64,000 bases of DNA from an uncultured Brevundimonas sp. (GTDB taxonomy: Bacteria > Pseudomonadota > Alphaproteobacteria > Caulobacterales > Caulobacteraceae): the NCBI RefSeq assembly GCF_947305955.1, contig NZ_CAMZFB010000001.1, positions 1 through 64,000 on the forward strand, written 5' to 3'. Positions within the stretch are counted from its first letter, which is position 1; every line of letters begins with the position of its first letter. Shown in pieces: positions 18,402 through 28,844 of the stretch. Both the position numbers and the translations under genes were made by a program. Under the pieces are notes generated by a model. It was not told where the DNA came from. It saw only the letters and a program-made list of their open reading frames with translations, and did not search any database.

Positions 18402-20531
18402 TTACCAGAGACGGACGCGGTCTTCCGGAGCGAGGTAGTATTTGTCGGTCGGCTGTACGTCGAAGGCCGAGTACCACTCGTCAACGTTACGCAGCGGGCC
18501 GATGACGCGGAACTGGGCGGCCGAGTGCGGGTCGGTGGCGACCTGCTGGATCAGTGCCTGCTCGCGATACTTCGACTGCCACACCTGGGCCCAGCCATAG
18601 AAGAAGCGCTGCTCGCCCGTCAGGCCGTCGATGACCGGAGCCTCTTGGCCCTTCAGCGACAGACGATAGGCATGCAGGCCCACGGCCACGCCCGAAGCGT
18701 CACCGATGTTCTCGCCCATGGTCAGGTTCGGGTTGATCTTATAACCGGCGACCGGCTCGAACTGGGCGTACTGCTCACCCAGACGGGTGGTCAGGGCCAC
18801 GAAGTTGGCGCGGTCTTCCGGCGTCCACCAGTCGCGCAGGACGCCATCGCCGTCCGACTTGGAGCCCTGGTCGTCGAAGCCGTGGCCGATTTCGTGACCG
18901 ATCACGCCGCCGATGCCGCCATAGTTCACAGCCGCATCGCCATTCGGATCGAAGAACGGCGGCTGCAGGATGGCAGCCGGGAAGACGATCTCGTTATTGA
19001 CCGAGTTGTAGTAGGCGTTGACGGTTTGCGGAGTCATGCCCCACTCGGTCTTGTCGACCGGCTTGTCCAGACGCGAAACGCGGTCGGCATAGGACCACTG
19101 GCGCATACGGATGGCGTTGCCGACCAGATCGTCGCCACGGATTTCCAGAGCCGAATAATCACGCCACTTGTCCGGATAGCCGATCTTGACGGTGAATTTG
19201 TTCAGCTTGTCGAGGGCGGCGGCCTTGGTCTCATCGCCCATCCAGGTCAGGTTCTGGATACGCTCGGCTTGGGCCAGACGCAGGTTGGCGACCAGTTCTT
19301 CCATTTGGGCCTTGTATTCCGGCGGGAAGTACTGGGCGACGTACAGACGGCCTGCGGCTTCACCCAGAGCGCCCTCGGCGAAGGAGATGGCGCGCTTCTC
19401 GCGGGTGCGCTGCTCGGGCTGGCCCTGCAGGTCGCGATCGCGGAAGGCCCAGCGCAGGTCGGCAAAACGCTGCGACAGCAGCGGAGCCATTTGATCGGCG
19501 GTGTGGAACGCCTGCCAGGCCTTCAGCACATCCAGATCGGCTTCGGCATAGATGGCCGCCATCTTCGGCATGGCCGTGTCTTGGCGCACGATGATGCGGT
19601 CGGCATGGCCAAGACCCGCAGCATTGTAGAAGCCCTGCCAGTCAAAGCCCGGTGCCTCGGCCGCCAGCGACTGGATGGTGTATTCATTATAGGTGCGGTC
19701 GCGGTTGCGGTTTTCCGCAGGCGTCCAGTGAGCCTGAGCGATACGGTTTTCCAGATCGACGATCTGGGCCGCGGTTTCGACCGGATTGTCCCAGCCGATC
19801 TGGGTCAGCATGTCGGCCACATAGGCCTGATACTTTTCTTTCTTCTCGGTGAAGCGCTCGTCCAGATAGTAGTCGCGGTTCGGCAGACCGATGCCCGAGT
19901 GGCCGGTCGAGACGACGTGGCGGGTCGGGTTCTTGGCGTCTGCGCTGACAAAGGCACCAAAGAAGGCCGCACCGAAGTCACCATTGTGCGCGCCCATATA
20001 GGTGGCCATGGCTTCATGGCTGTCGATGGCGCGGATATTGGCGAGGTACGGAGCCAGCGGCTGGGCGTCCAGCGCCTCGATGCGGGCTTCGTCGATATAG
20101 GAGCGGTAGGCGTCGGCGATCTTCTGCTCGTCAGAGCCGGCAACCAGATCGGTACGGGCGGCCAGACCCAGCACCAGCTCCTTCATGCGGTTGTCCGACA
20201 GTTCGCGCAGCAGCGGGAACGAGCCGTAAGACGTGCGGTCCGATGGAATGACCAGTTGTTCGAAGGCGGCGCCATTGGCGTGGAAGAAGAAGTTCTCGCC
20301 CGGGCGCACCGAGGTGTCACGGCCGGAGAGGTCGAAACCCCAGGTGCCGTAGCGGGGGCTTTCGGTGCCCTGCCAGCCACCATTGGCCGCCTTGGCCATC
20401 GGCGTTTCGAACAGGCTGACCATCTCGCATTCGCTGTCGATGCAGGCGTGATCGTGCGCTGCCGTTTGCGCCATGGCTGCTGCAGGCATCACCAGAGCTG
20501 CAACGGCGGCACTTACCAGGAGTCTTTTCAT
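18402..20531 (-). CDS. M13 (neprilysin-type) metallopeptidase, signal-peptide bearing
   Basis: HEIGHGFDDQGSK zinc motif, ENIGDASG, NAYYNSVNNEIVFPAAILQPPFF; start MKRLLVSAAVAALVMPAAAMAQ. Confidence 0.93.
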   Translation of the reverse strand: MKRLLVSAAVAALVMPAAAMAQTAAHDHACIDSECEMVSLFETPMAKAANGGWQGTESPRYGTWGFDLSGRDTSVRPGENFFFHANGAAFEQLVIPSDRTSYGSFPLLRELSDNRMKELVLGLAARTDLVAGSDEQKIADAYRSYIDEARIEALDAQPLAPYLANIRAIDSHEAMATYMGAHNGDFGAAFFGAFVSADAKNPTRHVVSTGHSGIGLPNRDYYLDERFTEKKEKYQAYVADMLTQIGWDNPVETAAQIVDLENRIAQAHWTPAENRNRDRTYNEYTIQSLAAEAPGFDWQGFYNAAGLGHADRIIVRQDTAMPKMAAIYAEADLDVLKAWQAFHTADQMAPLLSQRFADLRWAFRDRDLQGQPEQRTREKRAISFAEGALGEAAGRLYVAQYFPPEYKAQMEELVANLRLAQAERIQNLTWMGDETKAAALDKLNKFTVKIGYPDKWRDYSALEIRGDDLVGNAIRMRQWSYADRVSRLDKPVDKTEWGMTPQTVNAYYNSVNNEIVFPAAILQPPFFDPNGDAAVNYGGIGGVIGHEIGHGFDDQGSKSDGDGVLRDWWTPEDRANFVALTTRLGEQYAQFEPVAGYKINPNLTMGENIGDASGVAVGLHAYRLSLKGQEAPVIDGLTGEQRFFYGWAQVWQSKYREQALIQQVATDPHSAAQFRVIGPLRNVDEWYSAFDVQPTDKYYLAPEDRVRLW

Positions 20532-21014
20532 ATCTGTCCCTCGAATAGAGTCATCTTTAGCAATGCCCTTGGGCGTTGAATGCGGCAGACGACTTGTTCG
20601 CAGATTGATTAGGCTACCCACCGATGCCCGACAATAGTGGCAGAGGCTTCCAACCAAGACATTGGTCGAAAACAGGAATCTGCGAAATTTCTTGAGGCAG
20701 GAGTTTTCTGTATATCCGAGCCCGAGAAAACATTGTTGCGCCACCCGTTGAAATGGCCACAAAAACGCAAGTTTTTTTCTCGGGGCTAGTAAAAATACTT
20801 ACTTAAATCGCAATTCAGAGGGCTTTGGGCATGCATTTGGACGGATTTTCGACCCATTTTGGTCACTGTTCGATGATGTTAGTTCGCTCCAGCAAATCGC
20901 CCCGTACCGCTGTTCGCCCGTCATTGTTACCGCAGCGACCTTGGTCCGGGACCGATCCAGTTTCGGCGGCTCTCCCCGCCTGTTTTAAGTTTTAGTGATA
21001 GAGTATTTAAGTCG

Positions 21015-21671
21015 ATGACCGAGACCGTCGTTGTCGCTTCTGCGACCGCCGAATCCGAAGCCAAGCCGCGCGTAAACCGTCGCCAGGTGGCCAAGGCCCG
21101 TACCCGCCTGAAAGTTCTGGAAGCTGCCCGCAACCTGTTTGCGGAACGTGGCTATGACGCCGCCACCATCCGTGACATCGCCAAGGGCGCTGGCATGTCG
21201 ACCGGTGCGGTTTTCGCCAACTTCCAAGACAAGGCCGAACTGTTCGAAGCCGTCTTCGCTGAAGAAATGGCTGCCCTCGCCGAAGACTTTGCCGCTGGCA
21301 TCGCCATCGACGACACCACCGCCGCCCGTCTGGCCGGTGGCCTGACCGCCGGTTACCACCGCGCTCTCGATCACCTGCCGCTGATGCAGGCTATGGTCGC
21401 CCGTTCGTGGTTCCAGCCGGAAGACGCCGACAAGCGCGTCCGTGAATTTCTCGCCCCGATCATGTCGGCCCTGAGCGAAGTCCTGCAAGCCGGTATCGCC
21501 AAGGGCGAGCTGCGTCAGGACATCGACGTGGCCATGATCGCCCGCATGGTGTGGGACATCTATCTGTCGAACTTCCGCCGCGCAGCTTTCGACAACTGGG
21601 GCATCGAAGAGCTGACGCCGCTGGTCCGCAAGCAAATGGACGCCCTGCTGGGCGGCCAGCTGGCCAAGTAA
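21015..21671 (+). CDS. TetR/AcrR family transcriptional regulator
   Basis: HTH ARNLFAERGYDAATIRDIAKGAGMSTGAVFANFQDKAELFEAVF. Confidence 0.93.
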   Translation: MTETVVVASATAESEAKPRVNRRQVAKARTRLKVLEAARNLFAERGYDAATIRDIAKGAGMSTGAVFANFQDKAELFEAVFAEEMAALAEDFAAGIAIDDTTAARLAGGLTAGYHRALDHLPLMQAMVARSWFQPEDADKRVREFLAPIMSALSEVLQAGIAKGELRQDIDVAMIARMVWDIYLSNFRRAAFDNWGIEELTPLVRKQMDALLGGQLAK

Positions 21672-21694
21672 GTCCGGGACATCCGTTCCAAAAG

Positions 21695-21727
21695 AAAGGC
21701 CGGAAGGGAAACCTTCCGGCCTTTTTT
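21695..21727. terminator. bidirectional intrinsic terminator between convergent genes
   Basis: AAAGGCCGGAAGG-GAAA-CCTTCCGGCCTTTTTT. Confidence 0.85.
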
Positions 21728-21735
21728 CTTGGACG

Positions 21736-22845
21736 TCAGCTGCGCCAGCGCAGGACGGTCTCCTTGACCGGATTGACGAAGGCCCTGCCTTCGGCACGGC
21801 TGAGCAGCCATTCCTTCTTGGTCTGCTGGTACCATTTGGCCTGTTGGTCGGCGTCATCGATCCAGATGAAGGTCGGATCGTATTTCAGACCCTCGTTCTG
21901 AAGATTGACCATGCCGCCATCCTGCTGGAGGAAGGCCACGACACCTGCGCGAAGGAAGGGCTTCATCAGCCCGAAAATCCAGTGGTCGGACCAGAAGACC
22001 TGCGTCACGCGCGTGCGCTTGTCGGTAATCGGGGTCAGCAGGGTCAGCGCCAGCACATAGCGGCTGCCAACCTGAATATGCTCCCACCGATAACCCGGCA
22101 GGCGGAAGCTGATCTCGGTCTCGGGGGTGCCGCCCAGTATCTTATAAAGGCGGCTGTTGGACGAAGGCTTGTGCCGCATCATGGTCCAGCCAAAGGGCGA
22201 GGGCGCAAAGGCCTTGGCCTTTTCGTGCATGGACTTGGCCGAGCGCCACCACCACTGTCGATGCACATAGGGGCCATGGGCCGGATCCATCAGGCCGATG
22301 GACGCATGGTCGATATGGCTTTCAAAATCCATCCATTCAAACAGGCGGATATCGCCGTCGGCACCGGGAAAGACGGGCGGCTCGTGATCCGGCTCTGACG
22401 GATGGCGCGGATCGGCGGCCATCCAGACGAAGATCAGGCCCTGGCTTTCCCGAACCGGATAGTTGCGGACCTTGAACCGCTGCGGATCAACATTCTGCCC
22501 GTCACACAGCGAAGGAATGGCGGCGCACACACCATCGGTGCGGAAACGCCAGCCGTGATAGGGACATTCGACCGTCTCGCCCTCGCCGTCGCGCTCGACC
22601 AGACGGCCTGCGGACAGGGGGGCGGCGCGGTGCGGACAGACATCGCGCAGGGCATAGACCTCGCCCGCGCGGGTACGGCCCAGCAGGACAGGCTCGCCCA
22701 TCACCTCATAGCGTTTGAGCGAGGCGGCCCCGACCTGTCGAGACAGCGCTACAAAATACCAGGCATCGGTGACATAACCCTTGCCGAACGCTGTCGACGG
22801 CTTGGGGACGACGGACGGCACAACCTGTGATGCGTCACTCTTCAT
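21736..22845 (-). CDS. Rieske [2Fe-2S] aromatic ring-hydroxylating dioxygenase alpha-subunit family protein
   Basis: Rieske motif CPHRAAPL ... CPYHGWRF; RHO-like catalytic domain. Confidence 0.88.
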   Translation of the reverse strand: MKSDASQVVPSVVPKPSTAFGKGYVTDAWYFVALSRQVGAASLKRYEVMGEPVLLGRTRAGEVYALRDVCPHRAAPLSAGRLVERDGEGETVECPYHGWRFRTDGVCAAIPSLCDGQNVDPQRFKVRNYPVRESQGLIFVWMAADPRHPSEPDHEPPVFPGADGDIRLFEWMDFESHIDHASIGLMDPAHGPYVHRQWWWRSAKSMHEKAKAFAPSPFGWTMMRHKPSSNSRLYKILGGTPETEISFRLPGYRWEHIQVGSRYVLALTLLTPITDKRTRVTQVFWSDHWIFGLMKPFLRAGVVAFLQQDGGMVNLQNEGLKYDPTFIWIDDADQQAKWYQQTKKEWLLSRAEGRAFVNPVKETVLRWRS

Positions 22846-22950
22846 CCGGTTGTCATATCAAGTCGGCGCTGACATGTCCTGCTGGACATTATAGAGAACT
22901 TTGTTTTATAAAGTCGCGTAAGAAAACATATCCATCGGAGAGAACGCCCT

Positions 22951-23909
22951 TGTCCCGCAAAGCACTTATGGCGGCCATGCTCGCCCTGCCCCTTTCGCTG
23001 ACACTGCCGACGGTCAGCGCAATGGCCCAAACCCAAGCTCACGGCTCGGATCATGGCCACCAGCATGCCGACTTCCAGTCCGACCGCATCCACGTTCGCG
23101 TTGATGGTTTGGAAGGTGGGCCGGACGTGGTCCTTATTCCGGGCCTGACCTCGTCGCCGCGCATCTGGCAGGACACGGTGGACCAGCTTTCGGCGACCCA
23201 CCGCATCCACCGCATCCACGTCAACGGCTTTGCTGGAGCCCCTGCGGGCGGCAATGCCCAGTCGGGTGAAGAGCCTTCGCCGTTCGTCGTGCCGGTGGCC
23301 GAAGAGATCGCCCGCTATATCGAAGCGAACGGCCTTCAGAAGCCCGCCGTCATCGGCCACTCGCTGGGCGGCACCCTCGCCATGACGCTGGCCTCGCGCC
23401 ATCCCGATGCTGTCAGCAAGGTGATGGTCGTGGACATGCTGCCCTTCGTTGGCGCGATGTTCGGCCCTCCCGGTGCCACGACGGCTGAAAGCGTCCAGCC
23501 GGTGGCGCTGAATATGTGGCGTCAGCAGGCCTCGATCTCGCGCGAAGACTACAACACCGCAGGTGTCGCGACCGTCACGGGCATGGTCAATAATGAGGCC
23601 CGCCGTCCCATGGCGATCGAGGATGTCGAGCGTTCGGACCAAGCCGTCGCGGCGGCAGCCTATTATGATCTGGTCATCAGCGACCTGCGGGCTGATCTGC
23701 CCAAGATCACCGTCCCGATGACGGTGCTCTATGTGAAGTTCAACGATGCGCGCATGACCAATGAGATCACCGACATGATCTACCGCGCCAGCTTCTCGAC
23801 CCGGCCGGAGACCACGCTGAAACGCATCGACGACAGCGCCCACTTCATCATGTTCGACCAGCCCGAAGTGTTTGCGGCAGAAGTCGATAGCTTCCTGAAA
23901 TCCAATTAA
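22951..23909 (+). CDS. secreted alpha/beta-fold hydrolase
   Basis: Signal peptide LSRKALMAAMLALPLSLTLPTVSAMAQ (TTG start); VVLIPGLTSSPRIW, GHSLGG, DDSAHFIMFDQP. Confidence 0.88.
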
Positions 23910-23996
23910 GTCGCCATCAAACGGTCGACAGTTTATGGATGGTGTCGAGTACCCCCGAGCCGCTAGGTTCGGGGGTGGCTGACCACGAGGACTTCC

Positions 23997-26036
23997 ATGG
24001 CGCGTAACGACCGTAACCCTAATGCCGAGCCCAAGCCTCGCCGTTCATTCTTCGGACGGCTGTTCTATTGGGGTTCGGTTCTGGCCGTTTGGGGCCTGAT
24101 TTTTGCGGTCGTCTTCTTTGCGATTTTCGCGCGCGACCTGCCTGATACCTCCAGCCTCTATAATGTCGACCGCCAGCCGTCGGTGACCTATCTGGACCGC
24201 AGCGGCGCGCTGATTGCCGTGCGCGGGTCGCAGATGGCCCCGCCGGTCGATCTGGACTCCCTGCCCGACTATGTCCCCGCCGCCTTTGTGGCCATCGAGG
24301 ACCGTCGCTTCTGGAGCCACCCGGGCTTTGACCCCATCGGCATGAGCCGCGCCATGGCGTCCAACCTCAAGGCCAAGCGCGTGGTTCAGGGTGGCTCGAC
24401 CATCACCCAGCAGCTGGCCAAGAACCTGTTCCTGACGCCGGACCAGAACCTGAAGCGCAAGGTTCAGGAGCTGATGCTGGCTGTCTGGCTGGAAGTGAAA
24501 TTCTCCAAGAAAGAGATCCTCGCCCTCTATCTGAACCGCGTCTATTTCGGTGCCGGTGCCTACGGTATCGAGGCCGCCTCGCAGCGCTATTTCGACAAGC
24601 CGGCCCAGCAACTCACCGTAGGCGAAGCCGCCCTTCTGGCAGGCCTTCTGAAGGCCCCTTCGCGCTATTCTCCGGTGAGCGAAAGCGAGCGCGCGGCGGG
24701 CCGTGCCACCGTCGTTCTGAACTCCATGGTCGAGACGGGCATCATCACCGAGGCCCAGCGTCAGGCCGCCGTGGCCGAGCCGGTGCGCGTGTCGCGCACG
24801 CTGGCCAGCCAGCACGCCCAGTATTTCATCGACTGGCTCGACAAACAGGTCCGCAGCATGGTCGGCGAACAGACCGAGGACCTGATCGTCGAGACCACGC
24901 TGGACCTGTCGATCCAGACCGATGCCGAACGCGCTGTCCGCCGCATCATCGACCGCGACAAGGACAAGGGCGTCGAACAGGCCGCTCTGGTGGCCATGGA
25001 CGGCGATGGCCGCGTGCGCGCCATGATCGGCGGGGCCTCCTATCCTGACAGCCAGTTCAACCGCGCCACCGAAGCGCGCCGTCAGGCGGGTTCCGCATGG
25101 AAGCCGTTCGTTTATCTAGCCGCGCTGGAAGCGGGCTATACGCCGGATACCGTGGTGGTGGATGAGCCTGTCACCATCGGTGGCTGGTCGCCGCGCAACT
25201 ATTCGGGCGGCTTTGCCGGTCAGATGACGCTGGCACAGGCCGTCGCCCAGTCCACCAATACGGTCGCCGCTGCCGTGGCCGATCAGGTGGGCCGCAGCAA
25301 TGTCGCCAATGTCGCGCGCCGTCTGGGCATTACCGGCAATATCAGCACCTCGCCGTCGATGGCGCTGGGTGCGGTCGAGGTGTCGCCGCTGGAAATGGCA
25401 CAGGCCTATGACGCCTTTGCCAATGGCGGACGCCGCGTGAAAGCCTATGGCATCAGCCGTATCCGTACCAAGTCGGGCCGCATCGTCTATCAACACGGCG
25501 GAGCCGAGGCCAATCAGGCCATCCATAACCCGTCACTCTATTATCTGAACCAGATGTTGCGCGGTGTGGTCACCGGCGGCACCGGCCGCGCGGCAGCCGT
25601 GGGTGGTCGCGATATCGCGGGCAAGACCGGCACGACCTCCGATTACAAGGATGCCTGGTTCGTCGGCTATACCGGCGGCTTTACCGCTGCGGTGTGGGTC
25701 GGCAAGGACGACAACACCCCGATGCGCCGCATCTCCGGCGGCGGAGCACCGGCAGCGATCTGGGCCACCTTTATGCAGGCCGCCCTGCCCAAACTGGCGG
25801 TTCAGGCCATTCCCAACGGTCCAGCCCTGCCGGACGGCTGGGTCCCGCCGGATCCGGTGGGTGACCTGATGCGCGACATCGAAGAGCCGCTGGTCGACGA
25901 TACCAATGTGCCGATCGAGGACCCGATCTATGACGGCCCTGTCGATCCCAAACGCCCCGTAGAGACCGCGCCTCCGGCACAGGCTCCGAACCCGAAGCCC
26001 GCGCCCAAGCCGTCCAACGAGGCGCTCTTCTACTAG
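23997..26036 (+). CDS. penicillin-binding protein 1A family (transglycosylase/transpeptidase)
   Basis: GT51 motifs EDRRFWSHPG, GGSTITQQLAKNL; transpeptidase SAWKPF, STN, KTGTTSDYKDAWFVGYT. Confidence 0.94.
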   Translation: MARNDRNPNAEPKPRRSFFGRLFYWGSVLAVWGLIFAVVFFAIFARDLPDTSSLYNVDRQPSVTYLDRSGALIAVRGSQMAPPVDLDSLPDYVPAAFVAIEDRRFWSHPGFDPIGMSRAMASNLKAKRVVQGGSTITQQLAKNLFLTPDQNLKRKVQELMLAVWLEVKFSKKEILALYLNRVYFGAGAYGIEAASQRYFDKPAQQLTVGEAALLAGLLKAPSRYSPVSESERAAGRATVVLNSMVETGIITEAQRQAAVAEPVRVSRTLASQHAQYFIDWLDKQVRSMVGEQTEDLIVETTLDLSIQTDAERAVRRIIDRDKDKGVEQAALVAMDGDGRVRAMIGGASYPDSQFNRATEARRQAGSAWKPFVYLAALEAGYTPDTVVVDEPVTIGGWSPRNYSGGFAGQMTLAQAVAQSTNTVAAAVADQVGRSNVANVARRLGITGNISTSPSMALGAVEVSPLEMAQAYDAFANGGRRVKAYGISRIRTKSGRIVYQHGGAEANQAIHNPSLYYLNQMLRGVVTGGTGRAAAVGGRDIAGKTGTTSDYKDAWFVGYTGGFTAAVWVGKDDNTPMRRISGGGAPAAIWATFMQAALPKLAVQAIPNGPALPDGWVPPDPVGDLMRDIEEPLVDDTNVPIEDPIYDGPVDPKRPVETAPPAQAPNPKPAPKPSNEALFY

Positions 26037-26044
26037 GCCCCGCC

Positions 26045-26773
26045 CTAGCCGCCGATGGCGTGAAGCTCTACGCCGTGCTGTTTCAGCCAGCGGCGCATGG
26101 GCTTGTGATCTCCGATCAGGCTTTCGACCACGGCCCAGTATTCAGGGCTGTGGTCGGCCCTGACCAGATGGGCCACCTCATGGGCAGCCAGATAGTCGGC
26201 CACCTTTTCAGGGGCCATCACCACCCTCCAGCTATAGCGGATCGAGCGGTTGTGCGGGCTGCATGAGCCCCAGCGCGAACGGGTATCGACAATGGATATC
26301 CGTACCGGCTTCTGGCCGAGTTGGGCGAGGTAGTGCTCGGTCCGCTCCACCAGAAACAGCCGCGCCTGTTTGCGGAACCAGTTCTCGATACGTCGGGCAT
26401 AGGCCTCGCCCTCGCCACCGGCCCGCAGGACAGGGCCATCGGGCAGATCGATCAGCCGTGCCGCACCTACACCCTCGATGCCCTCAAGGCGGATTGGACG
26501 CCCCAGCAGGGGGATGGTCATACCGGGGGCGAACGGGCGGATTTCAGACGCCCCGTCCAGCTTTTCAGCGATCCATTCGGCTTTGGTCTGGGCAAAGGCG
26601 ACGCCCTGCGCCAACGCTGATGCCGATGGCACCACCACCACCGCTTCACGCGACGCGGCGTCGATGCGGATGGAGAGCCTGCGCGCCCGTCTGTTGACCG
26701 ACAGCCTCAGGGTATGACCGCTGGCGAGGGCCAGTCGGTCACCGTCCCTGTATCTAGGCTGAAAAAGCTTCAT
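26045..26773 (-). CDS. YgjP/DUF45 family putative metal-dependent hydrolase
   Basis: SRWGSCSPHNRSIRYSWRVVMAPEKVADYLAAHEVAHLVRADHSPEYW; start MKLFQPRYRDGD. Confidence 0.92.
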   Translation of the reverse strand: MKLFQPRYRDGDRLALASGHTLRLSVNRRARRLSIRIDAASREAVVVVPSASALAQGVAFAQTKAEWIAEKLDGASEIRPFAPGMTIPLLGRPIRLEGIEGVGAARLIDLPDGPVLRAGGEGEAYARRIENWFRKQARLFLVERTEHYLAQLGQKPVRISIVDTRSRWGSCSPHNRSIRYSWRVVMAPEKVADYLAAHEVAHLVRADHSPEYWAVVESLIGDHKPMRRWLKQHGVELHAIGG

Positions 26774-28022
26774 TGGCGGCGATGAAATCCCGAAGTCGCG
26801 GATAGATCTGCTCGCGGAAGCGGCGACCGTTGAAGACGCCATAGTGGCCGACATCGGCCTGTACGTGAAGCAGGCGACGCCTGTCGGGAATGTTCGGGGT
26901 CAGAACGTGGGCCGCCTGTGTCTGGCCGACACCGGAGATGTCGTCGTTCTCGCCCTCGATGGTGGCCAGACCGATATCGGTTATGGCGGCCAGATCGACC
27001 TTGCGCTCGCGATGGGTCAGCAGACCGCGCGGCAACAAATACTGCTGGAACACATAGTCGATGGTCTGGAGATAAAACTCTTCGGTCAGGTCCAGCACCG
27101 AGAGGTATTCGTCATAGAATTCCTCGTGCTTTTCGACGCCGTCGCCATCACCCACGACCAGACTGTCGAAATAGCGCCTGTGGGCGTCGAGGTGTTTCTC
27201 CTCGTTCATCGACATGAAGCTGTAGAGCTGGACAAAGCCCGGATAGACACGGCGGCCCGCACCCGCATAGGGCAGCGGCACGGTATGGATCATGTTCGAG
27301 CGGAACCAGGTAAACGGCTTTTCCTCGGCCAACTGGTTGGTCACCGTCGGCGACAGTCGCGCATCAATGGGCGAGCCGAGGAAGCTCATAGAGGCGGGAC
27401 GGTTGGGGTGGTTGTCCTCGGCCATAAGGGCACAGGCCGCCAGCACGGGCGGCCCCGGCTGGCACACGGCCACAACATGGGCGCGACCGCCGATGGCCGT
27501 CAGCATGTCGCGCACATGGTCGATATAGTCGTGGAAGTCGAACCGCCCCTCCAGCAGGGGAACTTCGCGGGCATTGGTCCAGTCAGTGATGTGGACGTCA
27601 AAGTCCTGAAGGAAGCCTTCGACCGTCCCGCGCAACAAGGTGGCGTAGTGGCCCGACAGCGGTGCCACGATCACAAGATTGGGGCGCTCGCCCTTTTGGC
27701 CCGCAGCCGCCAGATCGGCGGGGTCGCGGGTGAATTTCAGCAGTCGGCACCATGCCGTTGACCACACCACCGACTGCGACACGGCCACCGGCCTGTCATT
27801 GATGGTGACGCTGTCCAGCTTCCACTCGGGCTTGCCATAGCGACGGGTCAGGCTCTCGATCAGCTCTGCGGCGGCAAAGGCGGTGCGCCCCATGGCGGTG
27901 TCGGACGCCAGATTGAACGGCGAAGTCCAGAACTCGCGCGCCATCTGCGCCCCGAGGCGCAGCGGCATGGCGGAATGATAGGCAAGCTCGTGCCAAGCGT
28001 AGAGCATAGTGAACCGATACAT
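26754..28022 (-). CDS. phaZ: intracellular polyhydroxyalkanoate depolymerase
   Basis: MYRFTMLYAWHELAYHSAMPLRLGA..., VCQPGPPVLAA (lipase-like box), DVGHYGVFNGRRFREQIYP. Confidence 0.92.
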   Translation of the reverse strand: MYRFTMLYAWHELAYHSAMPLRLGAQMAREFWTSPFNLASDTAMGRTAFAAAELIESLTRRYGKPEWKLDSVTINDRPVAVSQSVVWSTAWCRLLKFTRDPADLAAAGQKGERPNLVIVAPLSGHYATLLRGTVEGFLQDFDVHITDWTNAREVPLLEGRFDFHDYIDHVRDMLTAIGGRAHVVAVCQPGPPVLAACALMAEDNHPNRPASMSFLGSPIDARLSPTVTNQLAEEKPFTWFRSNMIHTVPLPYAGAGRRVYPGFVQLYSFMSMNEEKHLDAHRRYFDSLVVGDGDGVEKHEEFYDEYLSVLDLTEEFYLQTIDYVFQQYLLPRGLLTHRERKVDLAAITDIGLATIEGENDDISGVGQTQAAHVLTPNIPDRRRLLHVQADVGHYGVFNGRRFREQIYPRLRDFIAANEAFSA

Positions 28023-28140
28023 CGCGCCCGTCAGGACAGGCAGGGGTCAGACAGTCTCATACTGCAACGCACAATGAACCACGGTCGATCCACTATGGAA
28101 AGCGTAACCTTGGTTGCGTATGGCGGGTTTGACCGCCCGT

Positions 28141-28773
28141 TCAGCCTCTGGCCATCGCATTGCGGATCAGGGACACCGTGCGGTCCGGTCCCAGATCCGA
28201 GGCCAGCGGGCTGCGGAACTTGCCGTCCGGTCCCATCAGATAGACGGTCAGGCTGTGGTTCATCGTATAGCCTTCGCCCTCTCCGACCTTTTCATAGAAG
28301 ACGCGATAGGCCTTGGCCGCATCGGCGACCTGTTGGTCCGAGCCGGTCAGGCCGATCACACCCTTGGGGAAGCCGTCCGAGGACAGATAGTCCTTGAGCG
28401 CCTGCGGGGTATCGCGGGCCGGATCGATGCTGATGAAGACCATCTGCAGCTTGTCTGCGTCGTCGCCCATCTGTTCCTGCACCGCGTTCAGGACGCCCAG
28501 AGTGGTCGGGCAATAGTCGGGGCAGTAGGTAAAGCCAAAGAAGACCAGCGACCATTTGCCGTTCAGGATGGACTGATCAACGGTCTGGCCATCCTGATTG
28601 ACCAAGGTGAAGTCACCACCGACCAGCGGCTGGCCAGTCGCGACCTCATGGGCGCGCGGGGCGTCCGATCCATTGCGCTCGTTCCACACCAGAACGGTCG
28701 TGAAGAACAGGCCGATCGCCAAGGCTGTGATCACGGCGGCAAAGATGACAATCGAACGACGGGGCATGACCAA
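28141..28773 (-). CDS. SCO1/SenC family protein
   Basis: GKWSLVFFGFTYCPDYCPTTL, CxxxC copper motif; MNHSLTVYLMGPDGKF. Confidence 0.93.
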   Translation of the reverse strand: MVMPRRSIVIFAAVITALAIGLFFTTVLVWNERNGSDAPRAHEVATGQPLVGGDFTLVNQDGQTVDQSILNGKWSLVFFGFTYCPDYCPTTLGVLNAVQEQMGDDADKLQMVFISIDPARDTPQALKDYLSSDGFPKGVIGLTGSDQQVADAAKAYRVFYEKVGEGEGYTMNHSLTVYLMGPDGKFRSPLASDLGPDRTVSLIRNAMARG

Positions 28774-28844
28774 ACCTAGATGCAGGATATCTGTGCGCCA
28801 TTCAGACCCATGGGCGGGCGCAGATATAGGGGTATAAGAGCAAG

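Noticed and set aside
18347-21727. Repeat family formed by two GGCCGG...GAAA...CCGGCC hairpins (18347-18372 and 21695-21727)
   Set aside because: Both are ordinary GNRA-loop intrinsic terminators with T-tracts at gene ends; similarity reflects terminator composition.
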